This document shows, piece after piece, positions 11,268 through 25,203 of a stretch of DNA of 64,000 bases (the first letter of the stretch is position 1; each line of letters starts with the position of its first letter). Position numbers and translations under genes: made by a program. The notes beneath the pieces are model-generated. The model made no database searches and was not told the origin of the DNA. It saw only the letters and a list, made by a program, of their open reading frames with translations. The stretch is from contig JAJQJQ010000065.1 in NCBI GenBank assembly GCA_028622995.1, forward strand, positions 620,001-684,000. Direction: 5' to 3'. Source of the stretch: Panagrolaimus kolymaensis (taxonomy: Eukaryota > Nematoda > Chromadorea > Rhabditida > Panagrolaimidae).

Positions 11268-12188
11268 AGTTGATGAATCACAATTATAAAGATATACTTT
11301 ATTTTTTGGTTCTTCAATTGATTGAGTTCATTTGAGTAAAATTTAGTTGAAAGAGAAGAGAGGGAAATAAACGTCAAAGTTCTTCTTCTTGATCAATGAT
11401 TTTTCAAAAATGAATAAAGGTAACAAAAAAAGTGAAGTTTATGCCCTTTTTTGAATGACAAAGATGAAATCAACTGCAGCAGCCAACAAACAAACAATTA
11501 AAAATACCGGCAGCACTTTGAGGGCTGAGCCTTAAATAACGTAATAGGTGTGTATATTATTTATTTTTTAAGCAATAAAAAAAATCTTATTGAATCACGA
11601 AAAGAGGACGAAAGAAATCACGTGAATACGAAAAGTGGAAATAAGAAAAGCTACGTTTAACAAAATCCAATGTACGGTAATTTTTCTTTTTGTCATTGCA
11701 GAGTGAGACAAAAGCACGTAATGACGACTATCAATATTTCCAAAAACTTTACGTCATCAAACCCTAATAAAATATTTTAAACATTTTTTTAATGCTTCCG
11801 CTGTTTTATATCAGAAAATTTTGCAATGTTTGAAGCGCCAGAATCAAAAGCAAAAGCAAATGTCTTTAAAAAATTTCTTCGCTTTCAAAAAAAAAAACAC
11901 ATCAACAAAATATTTACAAAACATAACAGTAAAAAGGAAAAAAATCTTCAATACAATTTGCCACGTTTTTTTCTTTTTCTGTTTAGCCTAAAAATGATTT
12001 AACAATAAATTTTTTTGTGCTCATATTTATTTATAAAAGAAAAAAATTATTGCTTTCATTCATTGAATGGGGCTTCTCAATTATTTATTTTATTACATAA
12101 AGAAAAATACTGAACCTACGCTGTTCTCAATTTTTTTAAACTCGTTTTTGTTTTTATAAAAAAGTAGCTCTCAATTATGTCACATCGA
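11268..12188. other. Upstream region of the convertase gene
   Basis: AT-rich, no convincing coding exon on either strand. It presumably contains the convertase promoter, but I cannot point to a specific element. Confidence 0.4.
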
Positions 12189-12419
12189 TTAAAGGGAGTG
12201 TCTCAAGCGATAGAGATTTTTTTTACGACAGCTCCCTTTGTTTTTTTCTACGAAACATTTCGAACATGGTTTTCGTGGTATGAAATTTTTTTGCAAATAG
12301 CTACAAAAAGCTTCAAACTTTTTGAAGAACTTTGAAAGGCTTTGAGACAATGAAAAAAACTTTCGGGTTAGGAACACCCGCTGTAAGGAAATCTCTATCG
12401 CTTGAGACACTCCCTTTAA
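12189..12419. mobile_element. MITE with perfect 31-bp terminal inverted repeats and TTAA ends
   Basis: The left end reads TTAAAGGGAGTGTCTCAAGC and onward to GATAGAGATTT. The right end is its exact reverse complement over 31 bp (12389-12419). Both ends carry TTAA, the target-site duplication typical of piggyBac-type elements. The element is 231 bp with no transposase frame, so it is non-autonomous. The perfect ends suggest a fairly recent insertion. Confidence 0.85.
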
Positions 12420-15400
12420 AGGCAAGCAAACAGTCATGACTGATTCAGACAGATTTATATTTTTTTATTTCATCCATTCTCTACCTTTTGTGCTCCTGGT
12501 CTTTGATTGTATTTTATTATTGTGTTTGATGAATTTAATTCTCAAAACAAAAAAGCCTATGTTTGGAGTTTTAAAAAAGAAAAAAAACAAACAAAAAAAG
12601 CCATGGAAATGGAAAAAAATAAAGGAGTGAAGCTTTCTAGAATAAAATGTGGAAGCAAATTTTTCAAAGCATATGGAAATTATAGGAGGGGATCCATAAA
12701 TGTTAAAGTCGATTTTGAAGGTATGCGAGAGCCTCATTTTTCACTTCGAAACAAGAACAATGTAACGGATCCACGAGGAAATATTTTTGATCCAACCATT
12801 TTTTTTCTTATCGCTTCGAATCAAAAAGCTACATTCCCATATGGACGAAAATAAAAATGCTATGTAATCGTAAAAGGATAAAGCAAAGTAAGTTGAATGT
12901 AAAGCGTTTTTAAAAATCTAAAATCCGCTTCAACAAATACACATTCAATCGCGCAACTATGTTTCAATTCTAGATTTTATGCCCTTAGGGAAAGGAACGA
13001 AATGCATAATTTGTCAGAACATCTTCTCTTCTTTTCTTTCTAGCATTAATTAGTCTATTAATAAAAAAAGAGACAACAAAAAGGGATATCAAAAAAATTT
13101 AAAGATGCAAAATGATTTGAATCAAGATTTTTGAAAATATTAATCAGAAAATTTATTCTTACAGAGTTTTAGCCGCCATCAAAAATGTTGAGAAAATAAA
13201 AATTTTACAAAATTATAAATTCCTTTTATATTTTTTTAGAACGAAATTTGTCATAAAAAAAAGTTATGTCGCGGAAAAATGAAGAAAAAAAAGAACAACA
13301 AAAAAGTGTGAAACATAGAATTTTTTTTGACAGATCGGAAACATACCACACAAAAAAATCAGGATTTATTTTATCTTGTTCTAAATCAATCTCAAGAAAG
13401 AGCAAAGCTTTGAACCATTTGAAAGCTTTTAAAGGCTAAAAAAGTAGTGACTAGCAGCGATGAAGTAATATGCGTTCAATGCAATTAAGCAGCAATGAAT
13501 TTTGCGCAACAATTGTTTCAAAAAATTGTTTTTTGACAGAAATGAAAGAGTGAAAGGAGGAATAAAGGAAAAGAAAATTTGTGACAGGGAAAATAAAAAA
13601 AAATGGTTGTCGGAATGGTAATCCGGAATTAGTTAAGAGAAGGAATTGAGAACGCATGATGAAAAAATAAATTAAAAATTAGTTTAAAACAATTAAAACA
13701 TTATCTTAGAGATTTTTTGGAATAAATAAATTAAAATGGCTGATTATCTATGTAGGTCAAATTATGTATGCGCTTCTTTTTTACGTAACAAATTCCAGGC
13801 TAATGGTATCGATCCAAATTCAGGTTTAATTTTAGCGATCTCATTCATTTCCATCACTTATTCATAAAATAAAAAAGGAAGATTTTTTACGATTTCTTTT
13901 TAACTACAAAAAATTCTTGATTTTCTTTAAAACCAATAAAAAGAACACAAAAAAATTCAAGTTTAATCCAATCAAACAACTTGCATTCTCCAAAAATTTG
14001 ACCCTAATGGATTTTTTTTATTTGAGAAAGAAAAACACTTTTGTAACTCAAATATCGTTGTTCTCATTCAAGTGAACAAATAACAACAACAGCGTCGACG
14101 ACAACTTTGTTGGAAGTCAAGAAATAAAGAAAAAAAAAAGAATTGTGATGACCACGAGCGATGAAAGATGGATGGAAAGAAAGAAAAAAAAGAAAAAAAA
14201 AGGAGGGCATCGATCGCCGCATCATATCCAGTCTATACTTTTTTCGCATGAGCTCATATTCGTGAGCGTTGAACCAAAATCGACAAAGAAAAGAAAATGG
14301 ATTATATTGCGATTAAGAAAGATGTAAGGTAAAAAAGAACTTGAAGATATACCTAACTATGTACAAATTTATTGATTAAATAGAAATAAAATCTTGAAAA
14401 TAGTTTTTGGAGGAAAAATGTAATATGCGTGTGTCTAAAAAAGAGCATAAAAAGTTTAACAGATTTTGTGTATATTTTTTTTTGAAACGAACTTATTCCT
14501 AAAATATTTTCTAAATATGTTCGTAGCTTTTCTTTAAATAATTGTAAAAATAAAGTTTGCTTTACTAATAAAAGTTTAATGGAAGGTTAATTCAAATTCA
14601 GACTCATAGCTTCAATATTTAAAACCAAACTGTTTCTTGGTAAAAAAAATAACTCCAGTAGCTCCAATTGCCTTTAAAAGTTTCAAACAAAATCTAACCG
14701 AAACCAAAAACGGATAAAACAGCTCAAATGGAAACCCACGTTGCTGTTAGTTGTTATGAGACAACGCAACACGACAATGACGACAACGACGGACTTACTA
14801 CAATTGATTATTGAGTGACCCTCTTTTTTTCTCCTCTGCATTCCAACCAACTGTCTACTTTTTCGCGCAATCAATTTATTTTCCACCAAACAACAAAAAT
14901 CTAAAAAACTTTGTTTCAGTGTTGGCAGTGCATGTAATGTTGTGGTTCCAGTGATGGCGACAAACAAGTGGTGAAAAATGTTAGAAGATTCAATTTCATA
15001 TTTTCTTTCTTCTTTTTGTATCTTTTTTTAATTTTAAAAAAATCAAAAAAAATTTGTTTATTTAAAAAATATTCAATTCAAAACCTTTTGTTAGAGAACA
15101 AAAAAAAATTTGATGTAATAAAACCAACTAAAAATTCTAATATATTGTAATATTCCAATGACAAAAAAAACGAAAGAGCTAAAAATTTTGTCTGATCTTT
15201 AAGGCTTTTATTTAACTTAAACTCAAGAGATGCATATTCATCATAACTCAATTACTCATTTTTCAACAAAGACGTAAGCCGTATCACAACTTTTGTTTTT
15301 TTAAGGAACATCACTTCAAAGTAGTCTCAAAGTATCAAAAAAAAACTTTGTTAAAAAAACAAAAACGATAGATTACCCATTTTTGACACAAAAATGCGAT

Positions 15401-18400
15401 GATTTCTTTCAGACTTGAGTTATTAGTTAAAAAACACGAACAACACACATCGATCGTTAGTTAGAGAAGAATGAAGAAGAAAAATATAGGTTGTTCACGG
15501 AAGAGGAGAAAGAGATAAATTTTGTAAAGATCAAAAAGAGTGAAAGCGAAATAGATAAGTAAAAAAAAGTTAGAGGAGAAAAAATGAGTGAATGGACCAT
15601 ATAAAATAATGGGAAATCCTTGTTTTTGTTGAGTTATAAATAAATAATTTTTGATAAAAATCAAATCAAAACTATTTTTGGAAGTTTGATTGAGAAAACA
15701 CCCTCTAAAAATAAACTTTTTGAACAATTTGTAATGATGCCAATCTTTAAAAGATTTTCCCCAGAGATTCTTAACGAAGTGTTCAAAGAGTAAAATCAAT
15801 GAAGTTGAGGATGGGTCGATTAAGGAAGCGATTATTTAAAGTTAGAAAAATAATTTAAAATTTAAATGCAAGCGTATTCAAAACTTTTCCATAAAAATAT
15901 TTTTTTACATGGAAACTTCCTTAAACTCATAAAATAAATATTTGCAAAATTGGCTACTTTGTTGCACCACGCAACTTTTTTTTATTTAACTACTTTAATC
16001 AAAATCAAATATGAAGAAAAAAAACTTTAACACAGATAAACTTGATTATTATAAAAAGACAAGGCTGGCTGAATACACTATTTTTTTCATAACTACAAAA
16101 AATCAATTTATAATACAACTTTTTTTTTTCTAAAGTCTCTGCCTCATGAAACTTTGTTCCTTTTTTTCCAAAAAAGAACATATTGAAAGCACAATCAAAA
16201 TGGGGAAAAACCCGACTTGTATGTTTGTTCATACACTTCTTCAACCACCGTCAATAACAAAAAAAACTATTATTTCAATCAGAGCCAACCAACAAAAAAA
16301 ACATGAGATGAAAAAAAATCTTTGACAAAAAAAAGCATCAAAACTTGGACTCGTAAAAATTGATTGGAAAATAGAGAAGAAATTTGTAATGTCAACAAAA
16401 AACCCAAATTTATATATGTACATAAAACGAGATTAAAAAAATTTTATTTGATAGCAAAATAAAATATGTTGGTTGATACGGAGTAAACCTTAGAGATAAT
16501 ATAAATGGATGAAAAAAGGGTTAAGAACGATTAGTTTTAATTTAAAATTTAAAAAAATAAAAACAGGTGGTGATTGAATGAGAGTTGGATTGGAAAAAAA
16601 ATGTGAACGTTTAGAGAAGAACCTCAGACACATCATCAAAAGTTTAATTCCGAGACAAGCGAATAACAAAATATATCATGATAAATTGGGCGATTTTGTG
16701 GTGATTGAGTAATTTAAAAAAGACAACAAAAACCTGTTTTTGAAAAAAACAATGTACGTAAGACGTTTCAAGAAAAAGAAAAAAGAGCTATAAACACTAA
16801 AGTGGAACGAACATACATGTAATAAATAGACAACAAAAGTTGAGAAAGAAAAAATAAATGGAAAATGCTCAAATAGCTTTTCTTAATAAATGACAATATT
16901 GAATAATGGAAAATTGCAAAGCTAAAGTCTTTCCTTTTTTTTCAGTAAAAAATTTAACAAGAAAGAATCCATTTAAAATTTTTTTAAAAGAAAAAAGCTT
17001 GAAAAACACTTACTTACTTTATTGCTAAAGAAAGAAACAACATCGCTCGAGTTTGTCAAATAATTAAAAATAAAAAAGTAAAACTTAAAAAAACTTACAG
17101 CGCTTTTAATTGAGCAAGCTTTAATTTAATTTACTGAAAAAAAGGGTGAAAATTAGAAGTTTTATTAGATGTTTAATAATTAAATAAAAGATGCTTGTTT
17201 GCGCCATGAAGTTACAGCTTTAACAGAAAAAAGAAGAATATTGGAAGTATTGTATGATTTAATTATTCAATGCAATAATTATCGCTATGAATGACACTGA
17301 TTATTGACCATAAAGCTCAGAGAAAAACAACGCGGCAGTGATAACAGAAAAAAAAGCTGTTTCAAGCGCGAAATAAATATATTAAAATTATTCATTGATC
17401 GGAAAATAACGAACTCAAATATTTTTTTCACTGGAGTTTCATATTATCACATATCAAACTTTAAAAGAAGGTGTTTTAACCAAACTCAACAATTTTCAGT
17501 TACACTCATATGAGTAAAAAATAATTTTCACACATTTCTTTATGGTTGAGAAGAAACCGGAACCTTCGTCATTCGCTGGCATAGCTGTTGTCAATGAAAA
17601 AAAAACGACTACCAACAAGACATCCTCCCACACTCCATGAATAGACTCGAAAAAAACGGCCACATCAACGCCTTTTTTATTTATATCTTTCATCAAAAAA
17701 AGGAAAAAATACATTAAAAAGAAAAACTTTGTCGCTTTTTAAATTTAAAATTGAAGCTTTTATTTAATGCTTTTAAATCAATGTTAAATAAAAAGCAAGG
17801 CTTTTAAATGCAGTCTGTGTTAAAGAAATTTTTAAGCTTTGGTTTAAAAAAAACTTAAAGAAAAACAAAACCTTTGAAATAACTATATTAAAAAAAAACG
17901 AGATATAATATCATTTTTCTAAATGACTCATATGTTATATGTGTTTGTGAAAGAGGAATGGAATGAATGGGAACAGCTGAGAAATAAAATTAAAAAAATG
18001 AAACAAAGATGTTCCTCCTCAAAAATAAATGTATTATAAACAATGAACGATTTTGGTGGCCCATAGACAACATAGATATATTTCAGATGGTAAAAAAAAG
18101 ATGTGGGTTTAAAATGTATTAATCGCGTGACACGCGCTAAAATTTGAAGAATTCGATTCTTTTTATTCCAAAGAAACCTCTAAATAATTTTGCACTAATT
18201 CACGGTCAATAAAAGTTCCTTTAAAAATCAAAAAAATATCGAAGAAAAAAAAAACAGTCGGAAGTTGTTGGAAGAAATCCTTGAAAAATAAAAAAAATTC
18301 CAACGACATTGAAAAAATAAAAAAACAACCAAGCTATCTATCTTTCAACTTTATAAAAAGCTCTTTCAACGAAAATTATGTACACCTTTTTTTTAATGTC

Positions 18401-18777
18401 GTAAAAGCAAGCAAACAGCGAGCAGCAGAAGAAGTCCGTCGAAAGAAAGACCTCGCAGTTATTGAATTGAATTGACTCTCCTCACTTCATTGGTTTTTTA
18501 TTTTATTGAATGAAAAAAAAGAAGAAAGAGAATAATTTACAACTATTCAAACTGGCAATTTGAAATCACAATGCTATCTTCGAATCGTTTATATTTATTG
18601 TAAATGTGTAATAATGATTAATAAATATTTTTTACTCAAAGATAATTAGATAATCTAATTCAAACCACTAAATTTAAGAATTTTCTTTCGATATTGGTTC
18701 ATCGAATCAGTTTTCCTTGTATTATTATTTTTTATTTAAAAGAACATTAAAAAATTAAATCATTAGAAAAAAGTTTA
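12420..18777. other. 6.4-kb gene-poor AT-rich stretch
   Basis: Every open frame here is short (under 125 codons), dominated by Lys, Asn, Phe and Ile as expected of A/T-tract DNA, and lacks flanking splice sites that would join it to neighbours. I find no tRNA-like structure, tandem array or second MITE copy by eye. It may hold distal regulatory DNA or unrecognised non-coding transcripts. Confidence 0.45.
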
Positions 18778-19825
18778 TTAAAACGTTTTTGCAAAATAAA
18801 CTCCATTTATATCAATATCCAATAAAAGAGTGTATGCATCACCATTTAGGAGTTGAATCGATCCTTCTTCCAATAAACCCATGCTCTGTAAAATCTTTTA
18901 TTTTTCTAAAAAATGCTTTGAGAAAAAAGACTCACACTCATAATTTTAATTTTAGCTTCTCTAGCATTTTTATTAGTTCCACCTGATGGAATTATTTTTT
19001 GCACGGGTAAAGGTTCATATTCTTCCGTAATTGGAATTTCGAGAAAACGATCATGAAAGATAAATCTTTGATCGAGTACTGTATTTGCATCAAATGGAGT
19101 AACTTTGGAATCCTCTGCTATTATTAAAGCTTTTAAAAGAATGCCATCGTCATTATTTGCGCAATCAAAAACATGGCAGTGTGGAAAGATATTTTTAATT
19201 TCATTCTCATCAAATTCTTTAGGGTTTAAATTGATGATGATGTTTGGAATTCTTTCTCGTTCAATTCCAAATTCATTCATGGTTTTAATGGAAAATCCTT
19301 TTTGATATTGTTTAATAAATGTTACTTTTTCATCCATTTCCTTCTTTTCCCATTCATTCACTCCATTACCTTTAATCACCCATAAAATATATGGATTTGA
19401 GAAGAGTGAAGTTCTATGAATACAACCCGGCGCCAAAACAGGCGCAACAACATCAAAATACGTTTGAGTGATAATATTAATTATTTCAACCTTCACAAAA
19501 CCATGATCATTTCCAGATTGAATAAATTTTTTGCGTATTTCATTTCCATAAAATGATGCCAAACAAACGCATGCGCAACCAATTTCATCTTTAAAATGTT
19601 CGATTATGGTTGATTTAAGTTTTAGAAATAATTCATCAATTTTTTGAAAGCTGTCTTTGGCAAAACCAAATGGTATTTCATCATCTAAAATTGAGAATTT
19701 AGACATCGATGATTTGGGAAAGCTTTTAAACCTTTGATAATGGACATTTTATATTTTTCTCCAGTTTTTGATTCAATCATGTAAACGCAACCTGAAGGAG
19801 CAACAATACTAACATGAAAAACCAT
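18778..19825 (-). CDS. Highly divergent Hsp70-like protein
   Basis: Three exons: 19825-19732, 19684-18936, 18885-18778; about 316 residues. Intron 1 is only 47 nt. The start MVFHVSIVAPSGCVYMIES replaces a shorter frame beginning at 19706, because splicing keeps the conserved reading DDEIPFGFAKDSFQKID in frame. The order of blocks resembles Hsp70: a Cys-rich stretch ACVCLASFYGNEIRKKF where Hsp70 has VPAYF-N-x-x-QR; IINIITQTYFDVVAP near the 'IINEPTAA' position; NPKEFDENEI...GILLKALIIAEDSK near 'NPDEAVAxGAA'; and a terminal strand LLLDIDINGVYFAKT like the beta-domain 'VTFDIDANGIL'. The glycine-rich phosphate loops are degenerate and the protein is only half the normal length, so ATPase activity is doubtful. 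Family assignment is inference. Confidence 0.5.
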
Positions 19826-20898
19826 TTTTTAATGAAAGAAAAATAAAGGAAAACTTGTAATATTTTTAATTAATTTTTATATTTGCCTTTTCTTTCAGTT
19901 ATTAGCTTCTGCCTTTCTTCTACCATTAAATATATTATTCTTATAATTTTCACAGTTACTTTAGATAATGTCAAACAAAAAAAACTACCAAACACACATA
20001 AATGAAAGAGTCTTAGCTAAATTAATTGTCTTTGCAGCGAGTAACACCACCAGGAAATTATTCTTGGTTAATTAACAATTTTTTAAACACACCAAGAATT
20101 TATTTGCGTCTTATTGGATCTTATGAAATAAATTTAGTAAGACTTTTTGCTTGTAATTATTATTTGCTGATTGTTTGTTGGGTTAAAAAAAATACTTAAA
20201 AAGATTTATTTTGCGGTACAAAACCTTAACTTGATTACAAAACCCGAAGAAAGACATTTTTGAATACGAAAATACTGCAGCCAGCCATCGTTTGCTTTAA
20301 TTTACATTATGAAATAAATACTAAGTTTTCTCGTTTGTTGGGAGTGATAGAAAATAAAAAACTTTCTTCGCAAAAATTTAAACCATCATGCTCAATAAAT
20401 TTTCTTAAACTCCACTATGTTCTTTAGATACTTTTCTCTTTATCTTTGATTTCGAAATAAACTACCCCTTTTTTAGATAAAAAATATTTATTGCATTACA
20501 TTATTGCGAAATTTTACTTGAAAACATGAAAAGGTGCGTTGAAAAGATGCACCAAAGTTCTTTAAAATTGTTGAAAGCTTGTAAGCTATCACTTTTTAAT
20601 TATTTATTTTTCATGTTATTGAATAAAATTTTAAACACGGATATAAAAAGTTTTTTTTTCATATCAATCTTTTCTTTTGGAAGCCATCATCGCAGAAGAA
20701 AAAACAAAATCCCCGCAATTTCCTGGACCTTTGAATACTCTTTCAACGAAAATAAATATACAAAAAGCAGTGTCTAATATTTTTTTTACTTATTGCTGTT
20801 ACTTCAATCCATTGCAAAATCGTTTTTCCATTTTTATCGTGAAATTCTCAATTTTGTTCGTGTTAATTGCAACATTTTTTAATTCTTTTTAAACTTTT
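19826..20898. other. Intergenic region before eIF3c
   Basis: About 1.07 kb, AT-rich, no supported gene. The divergent Hsp70-like and eIF3c genes flank it, so it may act as a shared upstream region. Confidence 0.45.
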
Positions 20899-20900
20899 AG
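20899..20900 (+). promoter_or_regulatory. Likely spliced-leader acceptor directly at the eIF3c start codon
   Basis: The sequence AAACTTTTAG abuts the ATG at 20901, leaving no 5' UTR unless a leader is added. This is the arrangement expected for trans-splicing in nematodes. Confidence 0.6.
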
Positions 20901-23814
20901 ATGTCTAAATTCTTTCGCGGTGGAAAATCTAGCTCGGAATCATCTGATTCCGAAGCCTCTGATGATGCTCCAGTTACTCGTCAACCAGCCAAACCTAAAA
21001 CTGATTTCAACTTTTTAAGTGAAAGTGATGATGATGCTCCAAAACGTGTTGTTCGTGCATCAAAAGACAAAGTTTATGATGAATTGAAAGAAAACGTCAA
21101 ACTTTCTCGCAATGCTGAAAAGATTAAAGATTTGACTAAACTTTTGCAAAGTAAGTTTTTCTTTTTATACTATGCCTAGATAATTATGATTATATTTTTA
21201 GTCTTTGACACCACCGTAAAAGCTTATGATAAAGCCAGAACTATTATGAACCGTGAAGGACTTACTATTCCTCGCTTCTATATTCGCTACTTGGTTGAAC
21301 TTGAAGATTTCCTGAATGCTCAATGGGATGATGCTGATGTTCGCAAAAATCTCTCCAAAACAAATTCAAAAAGCTTGGGTAGTCTTCGTCAAAAAGCCCG
21401 TAAATATAATCGTGACTTTGAAACTGAAATTGCTGCATATCGTGAAGGTCCTGATCCAGTTGGTTATGTTTCTGATGAAGGAGAAGAAGCTGGTGCTCCT
21501 GAAGGCGGTGCTGATGTTACTGCACCTGCTGCTCAACAAAAGAAGGTCAGATATGTCGGTGCTTCCTCTGATGAAGAATCTGATAACGAATGGGGAAGCC
21601 CCTCTGATGAAAGCTCTGATAGTGATATCGACTTTGAAGGAAAACAAATGGAAGATCTTCGTCAATATTTCTTGAAGTAAGCCTTTATTTTGGAAGCTAT
21701 GATTTCATTTGTTAATTTTAGGTCCACCAAATCTGAAACTTCCAAAAAACGGGATAAGACAAAGAACGTAACTCGTGTTAAAGATAAGAAGCAGGAAAGC
21801 GACGATGAAGGATGGAATATTGTTCAAGTTGGAGGAGAGAAGCCACTTTTTGTCAATAAGAATGATATTACTATTGAAAGCTATTTGAAGAAGTTCAGTG
21901 AAATCAATAATGTTCGCGGGCGTAAATCAACTAATAGCAGAGCTCATCTTCGTTATTTGCAAGAAATGTATGATATTGCTGTTGAAAAGGGTTTTGGACC
22001 TGGTGTTCTTGTCAAAGTTCGGCTCACTATCATTTCTGCTTTGTTTGAAATTGATACCAAAATGAACACTCCGATGGACTACAATTCTTGGAATAAAACT
22101 CGTGAGGCTATTGTTTCGCTTTTTCAATTGCTTGATCAACATCCACAAGTTATCATCTCTGTTCAAACAAGTGATGAAGAAGAAAATTTCCACCTTGAAG
22201 ATAAACCTTACCGTATCAATGGCTCCTTGATCTTGCTTATTAAGCGTCTTGATGATGAATTAACAAAGATCTTTCAACATGCTGATTGTCATTCAACCGA
22301 CTACATTGAAAAACTCAAGGGTGAACGTGAACTCTGCACTTTGATTGAAAAAGCTCAAGCTTTCGTTGATGCTCATAAAGGTGATAACGTCTTTGATACA
22401 ACTGAAGTGGCTACTGTATATCTTCTTCGTATTGAACATCTTTATTACAAATTTTCCTCAGATGAAAAAGAAAGCCAAGAACTTATGGATTCACTTTGTA
22501 AGAAGGTTTATGCTCTTAAGAATGTTATGCAATTCCGTCAACGTGCTATGCTTTGTCATATCTATCATCACGCTCTTCATGATCGCTGGCATAAAGCCAA
22601 AGATTTACTTCTCATGTCACATTTACAAGCAATAGTGGATCATTCAGATGCAGCAACTCAAGTTCTCTACAATCGTACTATTTGCCAACTTGGTCTTTGT
22701 GCATTCCGCCATGGTATGATTCGCGAAGCTCATCAAGGTAAGAAATAAATTTTATTAAAAAACTAAAGACGCCAATTTTTCAGGACTTTCTGAAATTCAA
22801 AATACTCAACGTGCTAAAGAATTTCTTGCTCAAGGTGTGCCTCCTCGTCAAGTTGATAAAACTGCTGAACAAGAAGCTAAAGAACGTTCTTTGCAAGTTC
22901 CTTACCATATGCATATCAATCTTGAACTTCTCGAATGTGTTTATCTTATTTGTTCAATGCTTTTGGAAATTCCCAACATTGCTTGTCATGAATATGATGC
23001 TCGTCGCCGTCTTCTTTCTCGTTCTTTCCATTATCAACTTAAAATGTCAGAAAAGTCTCCACTTATTGGTCCTCCTGAAAATACTCGTGAACATGTCGTT
23101 GCTGCATCAAGAGCTATGTTAAAGGGTGATTGGAAAAGATGTCGTGATTACATTATCAATGATAAAATGAATGCAAAGGTTCGTTTTTTCTTTTTTATAT
23201 TAAAAATTACGTAAAACTTGTTTAGGTATGGAATCTTTTCCGCAATTCTGATAGAGTGAAAGAAATGGTCGTTCAACGTATTCAAGAAGAATCATTACGC
23301 ACGTATCTTCTCATGTATTCAACTGTATACCTTACGGTAGCATTGGACAATCTATGTGAAAGCTTTGAACTTGATAAACAAAAAGTGTATGCTATTATTA
23401 GGTATGTTTAACATCTTTGTGGAATTATTTAGCTTTTACATTTATTTAATTTTCAGTAAAATGATTATCCAAGAAGAATTGTCTGCAACTCTTGATGAAC
23501 CAACAAACTGTCTCATTATGCATCGTATTGAACCAACTCGACTACAAATATCTGCCCTTTCTCTTACCGACAAACTGGCTCAACTTACTGAAAATAATGA
23601 ACAAGTAAGTCTCTTGAGAAATTAAGGTTGAAGCTAAAGCTAATTCTTTTAGATTATTGAACCTAGAGGAACTGGACGTGGTTATGCTGGAGCAGGAAAT
23701 TGGTATGTTCAACGACGTGGTGATGATAAATTCGGTGGTGAAGACAAATCTCGACAGCGTGGATTCCAAAATAATGATCGTCGTGGTGGTCGTTATCAAA
23801 AGAATCGAAAATGA
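20901..23814 (+). CDS. eif-3.C: Eukaryotic translation initiation factor 3 subunit C
   Basis: Seven exons: 20901-21150, 21202-21676, 21722-22737, 22784-23178, 23226-23401, 23457-23604, 23653-23814; 873 residues with consistent phases, near the length of animal eIF3c. The N-terminus [18 protein letters not shown] and the acidic SDE-rich stretches around residues 150-260 are typical of the family. Downstream are [58 protein letters not shown], and the PCI segment [20 protein letters not shown]. The protein ends in an Arg/Gly-rich tail ([13 protein letters not shown]...[11 protein letters not shown]). eIF3c is a core scaffold of eIF3, which recruits mRNA and eIF1/eIF5 to the 40S ribosome in the cytosol. 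Confidence 0.95.
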
Positions 23815-25203
23815 TAATATATTTGTTATGCACTTTGTTGTTTATTCGTGTTTGTTTTTTAATCGATTTTATATATTTTTCTCTTCTTTTAAAGTATGTT
23901 GTTCGTCGGATAATTGTTGATTGGTAATAAATTAAATTTATTTAAATTGGAATTTGACTTCTTTCATTTACGATTTATCCTTCTTCGTCTTTAGCCTTAA
24001 ATTTGTTGAAGAAAATGATGAAGCAACTTTATTGCATTTTGTCCGGATGAAGCAGCGCCTCCTTAGAATCGATTCTCCCGCAGATGGAAAAAAATGAAGG
24101 AAACGCAACTTTTGCCTGCCGCTTTTAGCACATTTTGAAAATGAATGCAGCAGTAGCAATGAAGAAATAGGAGAAGAACACAAGCATGTTTTGTATTGTC
24201 GTCATTCGCCGACGAACAACGAAAATAAAGAAAAAGCAGCAGCTTCTGCCTGAATTGAAGCAAAAAAGAGGCAACTTTCAGGTGCCTTCCTCCTCCTCCT
24301 TTTCCACCACATTTTAGTTTGACATTGTTGAAGTTCGTTTTTTTGTTGTTTTTCAATAAATCCAAAAAAGCTGCTGCTTCTCATTTGTCTTAAATTTTTT
24401 ATGTTTGAAGAAGAAAAATGGAAGAAAAGTGACTAAAAGAAACTAAAAAAAATGCTTTTCAATCTTTCTTCTTTCATTAAAGTTTTATTTTTCGCAAGAT
24501 GGCGGCTTTGGTCGAGGAATAAAAAAATATGAAATTTTATTGGATTTTCGGGCTGTTGCTTGCTTTATTTCTTGACTATTTTGGTGGTGGCGTTGCCTAG
24601 TTTATAATGGTTTTGCTTTCAAACTTTTCTCCATTATTTCGCTGTTGCTTTTATTGTTATAATATTTTTTTCTTTAATAAGCTTGGATACTGTAGGATTG
24701 CTAAATCGCGTTTTTTCATTACAAATGTTTGGATAATCTTTTATTAAAAAAAGCTCCGATTTGTTTCAAAGTTAATTTTATCGTTTAAATTTTCATTTCA
24801 TTGACACACGTTTATGGTTATTTTAGAATTTCATCGAAATTATTGGACAATGTTTATTGCAAGAAAAAACGTGCATTTGCGTTGGTTTAAAATACGCAAT
24901 AAAGAGAAAAATGCATTTGATCGACCACGATGACAAAGCAACAACTCGACCTAATCGAATGAATACAATCTTCTCATTGTATACGCCTTCATTCCATTAT
25001 GTGTTCATGATGATAGTCTTAGGACCTTTGATTATCAGTTTGTAAACCTGACATGGATAGAGAAAGTAAAAAAGAGATGGTGTAACAAAAATGAAAGGCA
25101 GAAAAAAAGAAAGGAAAAGGACGAACAAAAATAACAACATATCGACTTTACAAAAAAAAAAGAATCTTTATTATTTTATTATTGAAAGGTATCAGCATTG
25201 AAA
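23815..25203. other. Intergenic region between eIF3c and HGD
   Basis: AT-rich, with some GCAGC-rich patches near 24.05-24.37 kb that create minus-strand frames of 60-100 codons. These lack start context, splice partners and recognisable motifs, so I do not call a gene. Confidence 0.45.

Noticed and set aside
19686..19706. ATG at 19706 as start of the Hsp70-like gene
   Set aside because: A 47-nt intron joins an upstream signal-free N-terminus in phase and removes this ATG; the spliced model is longer and preserves frame.
21316..21675. Alternate-frame open readings inside eIF3c and other conserved exons
   Set aside because: They mirror the codon structure of the real gene and carry no independent features.
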